Assembly: GCA_013388905.1 (NCBI GenBank)
Contig: JACAEI010000047.1
Span: 1-50,688, forward strand
Direction of reading: 5' to 3'
Source: Candidatus Bathyarchaeota archaeon
GTDB lineage: Archaea > Thermoproteota > Bathyarchaeia > Bathyarchaeales > Bathycorpusculaceae
Length of the DNA: 50,688 nucleotides
Made by a program: the position numbers and the translations under genes. Below the pieces are notes generated by a model. It ran no database searches. It was not told where the DNA came from and was given only the letters and a program-made list of their open reading frames with translations. Of this stretch, positions 7,665 through 16,511 are shown in pieces (positions within the stretch are counted from its first letter, which is position 1; every line of letters begins with the position of its first letter).

Positions 7665-8837
7665 TTGCAGAATCAATTAAAGAAAAGCACTCACTTGACA
7701 TTGCTAGGGGCAGCACACTCGTTTAATCATTCGCTCTTTGTGATTGCGCCTCCTTTACTAACATTGATTATGGCTGATTTGGGTGTAACAAAATCTGTCA
7801 TAGGTGCAGTGGCCACTTTGGCTTCTCTCCTTTACGGTATTGGCGCATTAGTAGGCGGATCGTTAGGCGATAGAATTGGAGAAGCAAAAACCATCACAAT
7901 ATGCCTCGCATTTTCCGGGTTCTCCACATTCATCATGCTCGTTGCAGGATTCATTGGGTCAATTGCCATTTACGCATTGGCACTAATTTTAATGGCAGCA
8001 TGGGCAAGCCTTTATCACCCAACTGCAAATTCGCTAATTTCTAAAGCGTTTAAAGGGAGAGTTGCCGAAGCCATGGGCTTGCACGGTGTAGGTGGAACAT
8101 TAGGCGTTGTACTCACGCCAGCAATAGCTTGGTTCTTAGGTGCAAACTTCGGCTGGCCAATCGCTTTTGTCACTTTTGGCACACTGTGCATAATTCTCGC
8201 TCTAATTTTTATTAGAAGCTTTGGAAAGACGGAAAACAAAAACAGCACTAAGAGAGGAACGATAATTGACGCCTTGAAAATTCGAGAACTTTGGATACTT
8301 CTAATCTTCAACGTAGCCATAGGACTTTTCATGAAAGGCGTCGAGCTGTTCTTTCCAACATATCTTGAAGAGAACAGGTTTTTCGCCCCCGAGTGGGCTG
8401 CGTTTGCTTATACTTTGGTTTTGGCTGCTGGGGTTCCAGGGCAGTGGATTGGAGGAAAAACTGCTGATATTGTAGGCTCGAAGAAGGTTTTGATAGCTAC
8501 GTCGTTGGGCGTTTGCATAAGCTTGTTTTCGCTTCTGCTTATACCAATCTATATTGTAGGTGTGGCTGCCTTCATTATACTCTATGGCATATCTTTTTAT
8601 GCTCATCAGCCAGCCCTAAATTCGCTGACAGGTTTTGTGTCTTCATACAATCAGCGAGGAGCAGTGTACGGCATATTCTTTTTCACATCTTTCGGTATAG
8701 GCTCTCTCTCGCAATTTGTGTCAGGATACATAGCGGACATGTATGGTTTAGACGCTGCCTTCTATATGCTAGCCGCATTCGCATTAATCGCTTTATTACT
8801 GTCTCTTAAACTTCCTGAAAAAAGAGAAAACAAATAG
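7665..8837 (+). CDS. Major facilitator superfamily transporter
   Basis: The 390-residue protein has about twelve hydrophobic segments and MFS hallmarks, including the loop-2/3 motif GGSLGDRIGEAKTI and a repeat of it in the second half (GGKTADIVGSKKVL). It starts with TTG, with GGATGAAGG just upstream; a nearby ATG is out of frame. The substrate cannot be read from the sequence; members of this general type export drugs or move small organic acids or sugars. It precedes the iron cassette but is separated from it by that cassette's own promoter and operators. Confidence 0.87.
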   Translation: MQNQLKKSTHLTLLGAAHSFNHSLFVIAPPLLTLIMADLGVTKSVIGAVATLASLLYGIGALVGGSLGDRIGEAKTITICLAFSGFSTFIMLVAGFIGSIAIYALALILMAAWASLYHPTANSLISKAFKGRVAEAMGLHGVGGTLGVVLTPAIAWFLGANFGWPIAFVTFGTLCIILALIFIRSFGKTENKNSTKRGTIIDALKIRELWILLIFNVAIGLFMKGVELFFPTYLEENRFFAPEWAAFAYTLVLAAGVPGQWIGGKTADIVGSKKVLIATSLGVCISLFSLLLIPIYIVGVAAFIILYGISFYAHQPALNSLTGFVSSYNQRGAVYGIFFFTSFGIGSLSQFVSGYIADMYGLDAAFYMLAAFALIALLLSLKLPEKRENK

Positions 8838-8897
8838 TCTTAGGGGTATCGAATTTTTCAAAAAAAGCTACCTTTTCAAAAGGAAACATTGAAATTA

Positions 8898-8913
8898 TTT
8901 AGGTTCGCCTAAA
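8898..8913. promoter_or_regulatory. Distal DtxR-type operator
   Basis: The palindrome TTTAGGTTCGCCTAAA has six-base arms TTTAGG/CCTAAA around a four-base centre, as expected for DtxR/IdeR/MntR-family binding sites. It lies 57 bases before the regulator's start, just upstream of a TATA-like TTTATTAGTAT. Confidence 0.75.
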
Positions 8914-8933
8914 AGTTTATTAGTATCGGCAGA

Positions 8934-8949
8934 TTTAGGTTCACCTAAA
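8934..8949. promoter_or_regulatory. Proximal DtxR-type operator
   Basis: TTTAGGTTCACCTAAA repeats the distal site with one base changed. It ends 20 bases before the ATG, over the expected transcription start. The two sites flank the TATA region (start-to-start distance 36 bases), so occupancy should block transcription when metal is plentiful. Confidence 0.78.
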
Positions 8950-8969
8950 TATCGATTGAGACTGAAACT

Positions 8970-9692
8970 ATGACTAGTAAAAGTGTTGAAGACTATCTCA
9001 AGGCGTTATACGTTCTCTCTCGAAACGGAAAAGCTGTAGCTACAACAGAGATTTCACAGTATTTCAAGATTGCCCCAGCAAGTGTAACTGAAATGCTAAA
9101 AAAGTTGGCTGAACAAGGTTATGTAAAATATTCTCCATATCGTGGAAGCGCTCTCACAGAGAAAGGCTTTAAAGTTGCCGAGAAGGTAACGCGGAAGCAT
9201 CGATTGCTTGAACGGTTTCTGCGTGACGTCTTAAAAATTGACAAAGATATGGTTCATCCCCAAGCATGTGAGATGGAACATTCCTTATCAGACAAGGCTG
9301 CAGAGTCGCTGTGTCGGTTTCTAAAGCATCCTGACAAATGTCCTGATGACGAGAAGATCATCCCACCTTGCGATTTACCATTTTACTCTTGTGAAGAATG
9401 TATGCGACTGCACAGCAAAGGACTGGAAGAAGTGGGAAAACGCAAAGAAAATCTTGTCGCTCTAAGCGCCCTCAAGAAGGGGCAAATGGGCAAGATATTC
9501 TTTATCAGAGGAGGACGCAACATGCTTCAAAGACTTTTAGACATGGGACTTACCCCAGGCACAAGGATAAGTGTCATTCAAGCGGCGCCATTCGAAGGTC
9601 CTGTCGAGATCTTGGTTAGAGGTTCAAAACTTGCATTGGGAAGAGGCATAGCCTCCAAAGTCTTTGTTGATATAGAATCCCAAAGTTTATGA
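8970..9692 (+). CDS. DtxR-family metal-dependent repressor with FeoA-like domain
   Basis: The 240-residue protein has an N-terminal winged helix ([20 protein letters not shown] followed by [22 protein letters not shown]), a metal-binding dimerisation domain with the usual ligands (CEMEHSLSD, near residues 97-105), a Cys-rich linker (CPDD...[13 protein letters not shown]), and a C-terminal FeoA/SH3-like domain ([20 protein letters not shown]). It senses Fe2+ or Mn2+ and represses uptake genes. It overlaps feoB by four bases (ATGA), so it controls its own operon through the two operators upstream. The fused FeoA domain explains why no separate feoA gene is present. Confidence 0.92.
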   Translation: MTSKSVEDYLKALYVLSRNGKAVATTEISQYFKIAPASVTEMLKKLAEQGYVKYSPYRGSALTEKGFKVAEKVTRKHRLLERFLRDVLKIDKDMVHPQACEMEHSLSDKAAESLCRFLKHPDKCPDDEKIIPPCDLPFYSCEECMRLHSKGLEEVGKRKENLVALSALKKGQMGKIFFIRGGRNMLQRLLDMGLTPGTRISVIQAAPFEGPVEILVRGSKLALGRGIASKVFVDIESQSL

Positions 9693-11689
9693 AAGAGGTC
9701 ATTCAAATGTCATGCCACTCTCCATCCTCTTCGAAGAACAGGAAAGTCGACCGAAAAAGCGGCAAACACCTTACCATTGCGTTAGCAGGAAACGCAAATG
9801 TTGGCAAAAGTGTAATTTTCAATCAGCTTACAGGCTCAAACCAGATAATCGGCAACTGGCCAGGAAAAACAGTGGAAAGAGCAGAGGGCAAACTTCATTT
9901 TGAAGGTCATGACATAACAATCATTGATCTGCCAGGCATCTATTCATTCTCGACTTACTCTCTTGAGGAACTTGTCTCAAGAGAATATGTGGCTTTTGAA
10001 AAGCCTGACGTTGTCGTCAATGTTATCGATGCTTCAGTTCTGGAGCGAAATTTGTTCTTCACAATTCAACTGATGGAAATGGAAGCTCCACTAGTTATTT
10101 GCCTTAACCAAATGGATTCAGCAAAAAAGAAGGGCATCACCATTGATGCAAAGAAATTGGAGGCAGTTTTGGGCGTTCCTGTCGTACCAACTGTAGCGAT
10201 AAGAGGAGAAGGCATGCATGAACTGATGAAGACAGCCATTGAGGTTGCACAGCATAAACAATATGTTAGGAAACCAGTAGTCGAGTATGGTGATGAAGTA
10301 GAAACGAGAATAAACAACCTTGCTAGATTAATTGAGTTTGAAAAGCTCGAATTGGGCTATCCTTCTAGGTGGGTTGCCATCAAGCTACTTGAGAACGACC
10401 CAGAGATTAGAAAATTAGTTTCATCAAAGTCTGAGGATGTAATCCATGCGTCTGAAACTTTAAGTGAAGAAATATCACGTATTCATAGAGAACCTTGTTT
10501 TGCTGTCATAGCCTCCGAAAGATATTGCGTTGCAACTAGAATTGCCAGCGATGTCCAAAGGCAGAATCTATTGAAAACCACATTTTCAGAGAAGTTGGAT
10601 TGGGTAACCACGCATAAAGTGTTCGGTTACATCATATCTATTGGAGTAATAACTGGGCTGCTTCTCTGGACATTCACTGTTGGCAATTTTCTTTCAAGTT
10701 TGCTTTCAAACGCGTTTAGCTTTCTTGAACCAGTAGACCCAAAAGTGAGTGGACCGATTCTCAGCATCATTTGGAATGGTGTATTTGGTGGCTTTGTAGC
10801 AGGTGTCACGCTGATAATACCCTTTGTCATTCCTTTCTACTTAGTGTTGGCTATGATTGAAGATTCAGGCATCTTGACCAGAGTTGCATTCATGATGGAC
10901 AGTGCTATGCACAAAATAGGATTACATGGAAAAGCCATTATCCCGTTAATCCTTGGCTTTGGCTGCAACGTTCCAGCTATTTATACTACCAGAATCATGG
11001 AAACGAGACGAGAGCGGCTGCTTGCATCATTTGCTATCACCTTCGCGCCATGCGCAGCAAGAACCATTGTAATTCTGGGTTTAGTCTCAGTATTCGTCGG
11101 CATTGAATGGACACTGGCACTATACGCAATTGATATACTCCTTATCTTTGCATTAGGCAGGATAGCTCTAAAGGTGGTCCCGGGCAAGTCAACGGGTTTA
11201 ATAATGGAGTTGCACAGTTTCAAGGTTCCATCGCTTTCTGTGGTCAGCAAGCAGACTTGGACGCGAACCAAGTCAATAATTTACATGGTCTTCCCAATCT
11301 ACATAGTAGGTAGCGTGGCCGTTCAAGCGTTATATGCGCTCGGCGTATTTGAGCCTGTAAACAATGCTATGTCCTTTATAACTGTCACATGGCTTGGTCT
11401 TCCTGCAATTGCGGGGACTCTTTTGATATTTGGAGTTATTAGGAAAGAATTCATACTTCTAGCACTCGTAGCCATATACAACACAACAAACCTTGCACTC
11501 TTTCTTACACCTGTTCAGCTGATAGTCCTCGCACTTATTGGTATGATCTACATTCCATGCCTAGCTACTATCATGATGTTGGGGAAAGAATTTGGATGGA
11601 AAGCTGCCACTATAATATCAGCAGCTAACATAGCTTCGGCAATATTTATTGGAGGAATAGCTTTCAGGCTACTCACTCTTATATTTTAA
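9689..11689 (+). CDS. feoB: FeoB ferrous iron transporter
   Basis: The 666-residue protein has the cytoplasmic G domain (G1 GNANVGKS 34-41, G3 DLPG 80-83, G4 NQMD 140-143), a helical GDI region, and a membrane part with the Gate motifs, including [20 protein letters not shown] and [12 protein letters not shown]. It imports Fe2+ with GTP hydrolysis. The first ATG overlaps the regulator's stop; an in-frame ATG at 9707, preceded by AGAGGT, is the better Shine-Dalgarno match and could be the true start (giving MSCHSPSS). Iron-dependent repression through the upstream operators is expected. Confidence 0.94.
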   Translation: MKEVIQMSCHSPSSSKNRKVDRKSGKHLTIALAGNANVGKSVIFNQLTGSNQIIGNWPGKTVERAEGKLHFEGHDITIIDLPGIYSFSTYSLEELVSREYVAFEKPDVVVNVIDASVLERNLFFTIQLMEMEAPLVICLNQMDSAKKKGITIDAKKLEAVLGVPVVPTVAIRGEGMHELMKTAIEVAQHKQYVRKPVVEYGDEVETRINNLARLIEFEKLELGYPSRWVAIKLLENDPEIRKLVSSKSEDVIHASETLSEEISRIHREPCFAVIASERYCVATRIASDVQRQNLLKTTFSEKLDWVTTHKVFGYIISIGVITGLLLWTFTVGNFLSSLLSNAFSFLEPVDPKVSGPILSIIWNGVFGGFVAGVTLIIPFVIPFYLVLAMIEDSGILTRVAFMMDSAMHKIGLHGKAIIPLILGFGCNVPAIYTTRIMETRRERLLASFAITFAPCAARTIVILGLVSVFVGIEWTLALYAIDILLIFALGRIALKVVPGKSTGLIMELHSFKVPSLSVVSKQTWTRTKSIIYMVFPIYIVGSVAVQALYALGVFEPVNNAMSFITVTWLGLPAIAGTLLIFGVIRKEFILLALVAIYNTTNLALFLTPVQLIVLALIGMIYIPCLATIMMLGKEFGWKAATIISAANIASAIFIGGIAFRLLTLIF

Positions 11690-11698
11690 CAGCCGAAC

Positions 11699-11711
11699 AT
11701 AAACGAAGCTT
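11699..11711 (+). repeat. 13-base direct repeat, copy 1
   Basis: ATAAACGAAGCTT occurs here, ten bases after the feoB stop codon, and again 61 bases downstream, bracketing a hairpin. Confidence 0.6.
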
Positions 11712-11726
11712 ATAAACATACAAAAA

Positions 11727-11754
11727 TAGACGCTTTAAACATGTCTACTTTTTT
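11727..11754 (+). terminator. Possible feoB terminator hairpin and T-run
   Basis: TAGAC (11727-11731) pairs with GTCTA (11743-11747) and is followed by CTTTTTT. Archaeal termination depends mostly on the T-run, so the stem may be incidental or part of an operator. Confidence 0.4.
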
Positions 11755-11759
11755 GTTCT

Positions 11760-11772
11760 ATAAACGAAGCTT
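11760..11772 (+). repeat. 13-base direct repeat, copy 2
   Basis: Second exact copy of ATAAACGAAGCTT, directly after the hairpin and before the orphan coding-like fragment. Confidence 0.6.
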
Positions 11773-12101
11773 TTCATAGACAATTGGTGAAATTAACATT
11801 GAAGACTTGGAATACGCTCTCCGTGTTGTTCTACATTTTTTCAGAAGATAATATTTGTTCTTGCTATTAAATACGAAAGTTAATCGATTGGATACATTTT
11901 TAATTAAAAGTATAAATAAAACTTGAGATCATAAGATGAAGAACATTTGAACTTTAGGGATTTTTGTAAATCTTTTATACTCAGCACATAAACGCGTTGC
12001 GAAGTTGTACAGTTTAAGGAAAACTATAAGCGCTCTGTATGACTGCTGATTCGATCTTTTGCGATGCTCTCTATGGATTCTTCTTTCAGAAGTCTAACAG
12101 C

Positions 12102-12518
12102 CTATTGTTCACCTATTACTTGGATTATGACGGTTCTCCGTCTTGGATGCACATCTGTTTCTACAAATATCAAAGATTGCCAAGTTCCAAACTCTACATG
12201 ACCATTTATTACTGGTAGAGTTTTGTCAGGAGGCAGAAGCATAGATCTCAAGTGGGCATAAGCGTTTGAAGGGTGGTTGTATGACCCATGTCTGGGAATT
12301 GTTTCTTCAAGAAATGTTTTTATGTCGTTTAACAGGCCGTACTCACTTTCTGTTAAAATTAATATGCCTGTTGCATGTGGCGCGAAAACGTGGACTATGC
12401 CGTTTTTTACGTTTGATTGTGTAACTGCTTCTTGCACTTTGTCTGTTAGGTCTATGAAGTCTATTTCGCCCTTTGTGGAAAAGTTGAAGCTTGTGTTAAA
12501 GACTCTGAAGTTTGGCAT
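12102..12518 (-). CDS. UPF0047/YjbQ-family protein (secondary thiamine-phosphate-synthase-like)
   Basis: The 138-residue protein matches the UPF0047 family throughout: VHVFAPHATGILILTESEYG near residues 43-62, IPRHGSYNHP...NAYAHLRSMLLPPD, and the conserved end GHVEFGTWQSLIFVETDVHP plus RRRTVIIQVIGE. Length is typical. Family members form trimers, bind metal, and weakly complement thiamine-phosphate synthase in bacteria; the true role is unsettled. A TATA-like TATATAATG on the minus strand (forward about 12545-12553) lies 27-35 bases before the ATG, suggesting a leaderless message. Confidence 0.92.
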   Translation of the reverse strand: MPNFRVFNTSFNFSTKGEIDFIDLTDKVQEAVTQSNVKNGIVHVFAPHATGILILTESEYGLLNDIKTFLEETIPRHGSYNHPSNAYAHLRSMLLPPDKTLPVINGHVEFGTWQSLIFVETDVHPRRRTVIIQVIGEQ

Positions 12519-12662
12519 GTGCGTTTTACTCCATGTGCTTAGTCATTATATATCTGCATTCCTTGAAATGTTTTTTTGGGACTCTGCACAAAGCCTAACC
12601 CCCTTGTAAACGTGATTCGTTCGCTCCTTAGGCGCAAAAGCCTTAATATCTTTTCAAAATTT

Positions 12663-12773
12663 TTATAATGTCATTTTTCTCTCACGTTCACGCCTCCTTC
12701 GTAGCCGCTTTTTCTCTTCTGCGACTAGGTTAAACATTTCGTTCTTTTCTAGACAGCTTAGCATTCTAACCAT
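12663..12773 (-). pseudogene. Possible basic micro-protein or decayed gene end
   Basis: From an ATG the frame encodes 36 residues (MVRMLSCLEKNEMFNLVAEE then a very basic tail KKRLRRRRERERK). The frame stays open for 26 codons upstream of that ATG (for example NKNYCFSLLFQAEEICF) until a TGA at 12852, so this looks more like the end of a longer gene that has lost its start than a free-standing micro-gene. No Shine-Dalgarno precedes the ATG. Unrecognised. Confidence 0.3.
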
Positions 12774-13558
12774 AAAGCAAATTTCTTCAGCTTGAAACAA
12801 AAGCGAAAAGCAGTAATTCTTGTTGATGCTTTTGTATACGACTGTCGGAAGTCACATGCAGCCGGAGAACGCTGGTGAAATGTAAAATCCATGCGTAGTG
12901 TCATAATCACCAGAATCACCAAACAGTAAGAACCAAACGTGAGATTGCCAAGAACATCGACCACTTAGCCTACACTGGATATAACACATTACTGCTCTCA
13001 TCGCTAATAAGCCAGAAAAACAGCTATTTCAGAAGCAACCTTATCCATTCGAAATCTGGTGAAAGCCACAACCCTGTATACAAAAGCATCACCCAAACCC
13101 ACAAAAAACTTTTGCTAAACATATAAAGGAGGCCTAGTCACTCAGAGAGCGCTCGACTTGCAGAATTGCTAAAAATGTTCGAAGCATTCTCGAAGATCAT
13201 GCCTTTTTGCTTCGCATGGAGATTTTCGCCAGTTTCTTTATGAGGCTACGGTGAAGTCCATGCGTTCGACTAATTGGCGGAATAAAAAACCCTAACAAAA
13301 GCTTCTTTTCAAGTTTTAACCCTAAAATAAGGCTTAAAATTTTTGTCTTGAAGCTGAGAAATTTAGAGATTTTAGCTTAGCGCTCTTTCGATGAGAAACA
13401 AACCCAAAAATGGAGAAATAGGGCAAAAGAGAAGTTAGAAATGATTAAAATTTGAAAAAAGACGTTTCGAGGCTTTTTCATTAAGTTATTTCCGTGTATG
13501 TTATTGGTTTTTGCATATTGCTAATTCTGAAATAACGACTATAATAATTCACGGCTAT

Positions 13559-13575
13559 GTTTCTAATTGAGAAAC
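13559..13575. promoter_or_regulatory. Inverted repeat at the LonB promoter
   Basis: GTTTCT-AATTG-AGAAAC is a perfect six-base-arm inverted repeat. It lies 10-15 bases after a TATA-like ATAATAAT (about 13541-13548) and 30 bases before the TTG start, over the expected transcription start, which is where an archaeal repressor would act. An outer TCAC/GTGA pair (13549-13552, 13577-13580) extends the symmetry. Confidence 0.45.
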
Positions 13576-13604
13576 TGTGAAGGCAACAATCTAGGTGTTA
13601 ACCT

Positions 13605-15848
13605 TTGACCTTTAACCCTTTTGGAACTGATTCCGAAATACTTGAAAGAAACGTAAATGGCAGAAAAATTAGAGTAAAATGGGATTGGGGTAACTTCAAA
13701 AGCACTGAACAATTCCCGGTAGATGACAATCTCATAAATTGGGTTATCGGGCAAGAACAAGCACTAAACGAATGTTTCCTATGTTTAGACGAATGGGTGC
13801 ACAAGCTGAAGTGGCTGGAAAAAACAAAATGGTACGAAAACTGGAGTAGCCCAGAAAAACCTAAGCCATCAACAAAAACAGCCATAAGCCCTGGACCATA
13901 TCTACTGCTATTAGGCGATCCTGGCACAGGCAAATCATTAATTGGCAGAGCCTTGGCTGAAAAACTAACCCAAGTTTACAAGGAAAACGGCATAAAACTT
14001 TTCGATGTATTGTGCTGGAAAAACAGTCTACTGCCAAGCCAGCCAAGAATCTCGATTCATAAGACCTCTGAAGGCAAAAAAATCATTCGGAAAGAAGAGC
14101 TCAAAGAGCTAAAAAGGAAATTTGTCACAAAAATAGGCTTCAAAGCGCTCCAATTCTTCCTAATAGCTATGGGCTTAGTGTTGCTTTCTCTGGGCTTTTA
14201 TTTCCTGTTTCAGGCTTGGCAGACATGGGAAACAAACCCAATGTTTCTAGGCGAACCACTGCAAGAATACTACAATTACAACTTTGTAGATTATCTAATC
14301 AGCAAATTCGTGGGTCTCGTTCCCTTAACGTTCATTCCAGGTGGAAGCCTCGTCTTCTTCGGCGTCTTCATCTGGTGGTTCTCTAAACTTGGCGGTCTAG
14401 GTAATATGAAAGGCATCGGCGGCGCCCAACAAACAGAAGTGCCCAAACTTATAGTTGACAACAGCTCAGGACACGCACCATTCTTGGATGCAACCGGCCA
14501 CAGAAACGCCCAACTCTTCGGCTCCATAGCTTGGGACCCCTACCAGACAGGCGGCTTAGGTACGCCTGAGCATCAACGAGTAACAGCAGGAGACGTTCAC
14601 AGAGCATCACTAGGAATTCTCTATATCGATGAGATAAAGAATTTAGACCCAGAAGAAGCCATAACACTCCTAACAGTACTTGAAGATGGACAATTACCAA
14701 TCACGCTAAGGGGCAGATGGCATGGCGGCGACACAGCAGCAATGGCAGTTTCAACAGAACCCGCACCAGCTATAACATTCCTCGTAGGCGCCGGAAACTT
14801 TGACAGCATAAGCCAGATTCACCCGGCTTTAATGGACCGCATTTACGGCTACGGCAAAGTCGTCAGAATGAACAATGACATGCCAAACACGGAAGAAAGC
14901 AGACGCAAATATGTGCAATTCATAGCTCAAGAAGTTAAACGCTTTAATCTATTGCCCTTCAGCAGAGAAGCATGCGAAGAAATAGTTGAGGAGGGCAGAC
15001 GCAGAAGCAACAAAAAAGACGCCTTAACAACAAAATTCAGGCCATTAATCTCAATAATTAAAACGGCAGCTACTCTCGCAATAAACGAAGAATGCAAGAT
15101 AGTTGAAAGAAGACACGTTCGCGACGCCATAGAACATCACTGCAAAACAATTCAAAGACAAATATTGGAGCATGACATCAGCGAAAGAGGCAAACTCCTA
15201 GAAATATCGCCAAAAGGCGCAAAACTCGGACAAATATATGGTTTAGCTGTAGTGCGAGATCCATACAGCGGCGAAATGACAGGCAGCGTCCTGAGCGTAA
15301 AAGCCCACATGGCCAAAAGAAGCGAGTTGCCAAGAAATTACTCGTTCAAAGGCTACTACAAAGTAACTGGTGTGGCTAAAGGACAGAGCTTCATCTCAGA
15401 CAGCATAGCCAAAGTCCGCAGTGTCATTCTACAAAAATATGGCATAGACATAGCCCAAGACTATCTAACACACATAGACTTCGCTCAATCTTTTGGTGTT
15501 GACGGACCTTCAGCAGGCGTTACTATGGCAATTCTTCTCTGCTCGCTTATAGAGGGCAAGCCAATACGACAAGATGTAGCTGTTACTGGAGAAATCAACC
15601 TCGGCGTAGGCGATTCAATTCAAATAACAGCTGTAGGAGGCGTCTACGAAAAGATTAAGGCAGCTGAAGCATGGGGATTCAAAAAAGTAGTTATACCACA
15701 AAAGAACTATGAGCATTCCATCGACATCAGAGACTATAAAATTGAAGTAGTGCCTGCAGCCACATTAGACGACTATCTAAAGGAATGCTTGGTTGAGAAG
15801 CCAACGCTTAAGGTTCCAGTTCACGCATACAAAAGAAGAAAACCCTAG
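13605..15848 (+). CDS. lonB: LonB membrane-anchored ATP-dependent protease
   Basis: The 747-residue protein has the archaeal LonB layout: AAA+ Walker A GDPGTGKS (104-111), two membrane segments inserted in the ATPase domain (about 181-203 and 235-259), Walker B ILYIDEIKNLDPEE, sensor region, then the Lon protease domain with catalytic Ser636 (GVDGPSAG) and Lys683 (GGVYEKIKAAEAWG). It degrades unfolded and regulatory proteins at the membrane. It begins with TTG, with AGGTG seven bases upstream. Its coding strand is notably rich in A and C at third positions, unlike many neighbours, suggesting high expression. A palindrome at the promoter hints at stress regulation. Confidence 0.95.
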   Translation: MTFNPFGTDSEILERNVNGRKIRVKWDWGNFKSTEQFPVDDNLINWVIGQEQALNECFLCLDEWVHKLKWLEKTKWYENWSSPEKPKPSTKTAISPGPYLLLLGDPGTGKSLIGRALAEKLTQVYKENGIKLFDVLCWKNSLLPSQPRISIHKTSEGKKIIRKEELKELKRKFVTKIGFKALQFFLIAMGLVLLSLGFYFLFQAWQTWETNPMFLGEPLQEYYNYNFVDYLISKFVGLVPLTFIPGGSLVFFGVFIWWFSKLGGLGNMKGIGGAQQTEVPKLIVDNSSGHAPFLDATGHRNAQLFGSIAWDPYQTGGLGTPEHQRVTAGDVHRASLGILYIDEIKNLDPEEAITLLTVLEDGQLPITLRGRWHGGDTAAMAVSTEPAPAITFLVGAGNFDSISQIHPALMDRIYGYGKVVRMNNDMPNTEESRRKYVQFIAQEVKRFNLLPFSREACEEIVEEGRRRSNKKDALTTKFRPLISIIKTAATLAINEECKIVERRHVRDAIEHHCKTIQRQILEHDISERGKLLEISPKGAKLGQIYGLAVVRDPYSGEMTGSVLSVKAHMAKRSELPRNYSFKGYYKVTGVAKGQSFISDSIAKVRSVILQKYGIDIAQDYLTHIDFAQSFGVDGPSAGVTMAILLCSLIEGKPIRQDVAVTGEINLGVGDSIQITAVGGVYEKIKAAEAWGFKKVVIPQKNYEHSIDIRDYKIEVVPAATLDDYLKECLVEKPTLKVPVHAYKRRKP

Positions 15849-15993
15849 TGCCCCAATCCTCCACATTCTTCAAGTTTAACCTTATCTTTTTCCAAGATTT
15901 TCGCAGCTTTTTTCTGGCTGAACTGAAATAGTTTTTTATTCTTAGTCTTGCATGCAATTAAATTGAATAAATTGTAGCAAGAGACGCTGTTTG

Positions 15994-16425
15994 ATGGTTA
16001 GAGAAGTTGATAAGGATGCAATTCGTAGATGGCGCAAGAGAGGTTTTTACAGCGAAAACGCTCTTGTCAAGCTTCTTATGAAGAATGGTTACCATGCAAC
16101 ACGTATCCCTGTTAGTAACCCAAGCTTAAATCCGCTTCCAGACGTCATAGCCAGAAAAAACTCGCATATATATGCCTTTGAAGTTAAAAACGCTCGATAT
16201 TACGCATATTTCCCCAAGCAACAGATCGAAAAACTTTTCAGATTTTTGGATGAGCTAATTCCATTGGAAAAGCAGTATAAACATCCTGTAGTTGCAGCTC
16301 ATCTGGGCAAACGGTGGATTTTCAAAGAAATAAATTGGACAGACTGGGAAAAAGATAAGATTAGTGAAAAGGTAAGAATTCTCAAACGTGACAGGGGAAA
16401 TTTTGATTTGATAAAAGGAAGCTAA
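15994..16425 (+). CDS. hjc: Hjc Holliday-junction resolvase
   Basis: The roughly 143-residue protein shows the Hjc signature: RRWRKRGFYSENALVKLL at the start, then NPLPDVIARKNSHIYAFEVKNA, containing the PD-(D/E)XK catalytic residues (PD, then EVK). It cuts four-way DNA junctions in recombinational repair. An in-frame TTG one codon earlier is also possible. The N-terminal KG...E pattern of other Hjc enzymes is present as RG...E. It sits between LonB and L35Ae, transcribed in the same direction but with spacers of about 140 and 85 bases. Confidence 0.85.
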   Translation: MVREVDKDAIRRWRKRGFYSENALVKLLMKNGYHATRIPVSNPSLNPLPDVIARKNSHIYAFEVKNARYYAYFPKQQIEKLFRFLDELIPLEKQYKHPVVAAHLGKRWIFKEINWTDWEKDKISEKVRILKRDRGNFDLIKGS

Positions 16426-16458
16426 AGAGATTACATAAATGATTTACAAGCGAAACAG

Positions 16459-16466
16459 ATTTAAAG
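16459..16466 (+). promoter_or_regulatory. TATA box before the L35Ae gene
   Basis: ATTTAAAG about 46 bases before the TTG start is a good archaeal TATA match in a short intergenic space. Confidence 0.4.
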
Positions 16467-16511
16467 TTTGGCTCATTTCCTAAAGGAAGACATTATTCAT
16501 GGTGAACATTC

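Larger units (their letters stand above)
11690..12101. other. Gene-free spacer with repeats and coding-like remnant
   Basis: Between feoB and the UPF0047 gene there is no intact gene. It holds a 13-base direct repeat, a hairpin with a T-run, and a 22-codon coding-like fragment (IGEINIEDLEYALRVVLHFF, 11783-11851) that has no start codon and a stop just upstream. AT-rich elements such as TTTATACT near 11970 could be promoters for nothing visible. Next to the UPF0047 stop there is a further open stretch on the minus strand. Confidence 0.4.
12519..13604. other. Gene-poor 1.1-kb spacer with decayed coding-like stretches
   Basis: No intact gene with start, ribosome site and recognisable product is visible. 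Three coding-like stretches lack good starts: minus strand 12663-12851 (ends KKRLRRRRERERKMTL), plus strand 12899-13126 (contains REIAKNIDHLAYTGYNTLLL) and plus strand 13138-13254 (contains STCRIAKNVRSILEDHAFLL). A perfect GGAGG at 13128-13132 precedes the third but has no start codon after it. The last 100 bases hold the promoter and inverted repeat of the LonB gene. Confidence 0.45.

Noticed and set aside
8301-8606. Minus-strand frame inside the MFS transporter
   Set aside because: Pure antisense shadow of a clear membrane protein; composition is not protein-like.
12024-12101. Pyrrolysine read-through of UPF0047 as a firm call
   Set aside because: UPF0047 proteins normally end at this stop, so the TAG is most likely a real terminator; kept only as a low-interest observation.
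12758-12964. Minus-strand frame MVDVLGNLTFGSYCLVILVI... in the 1.1-kb spacer
   Set aside because: Starts with ATG but lacks a ribosome site, and competes with a more protein-like frame on the same strand (12663-12851). I treat the region as decayed rather than as a gene.
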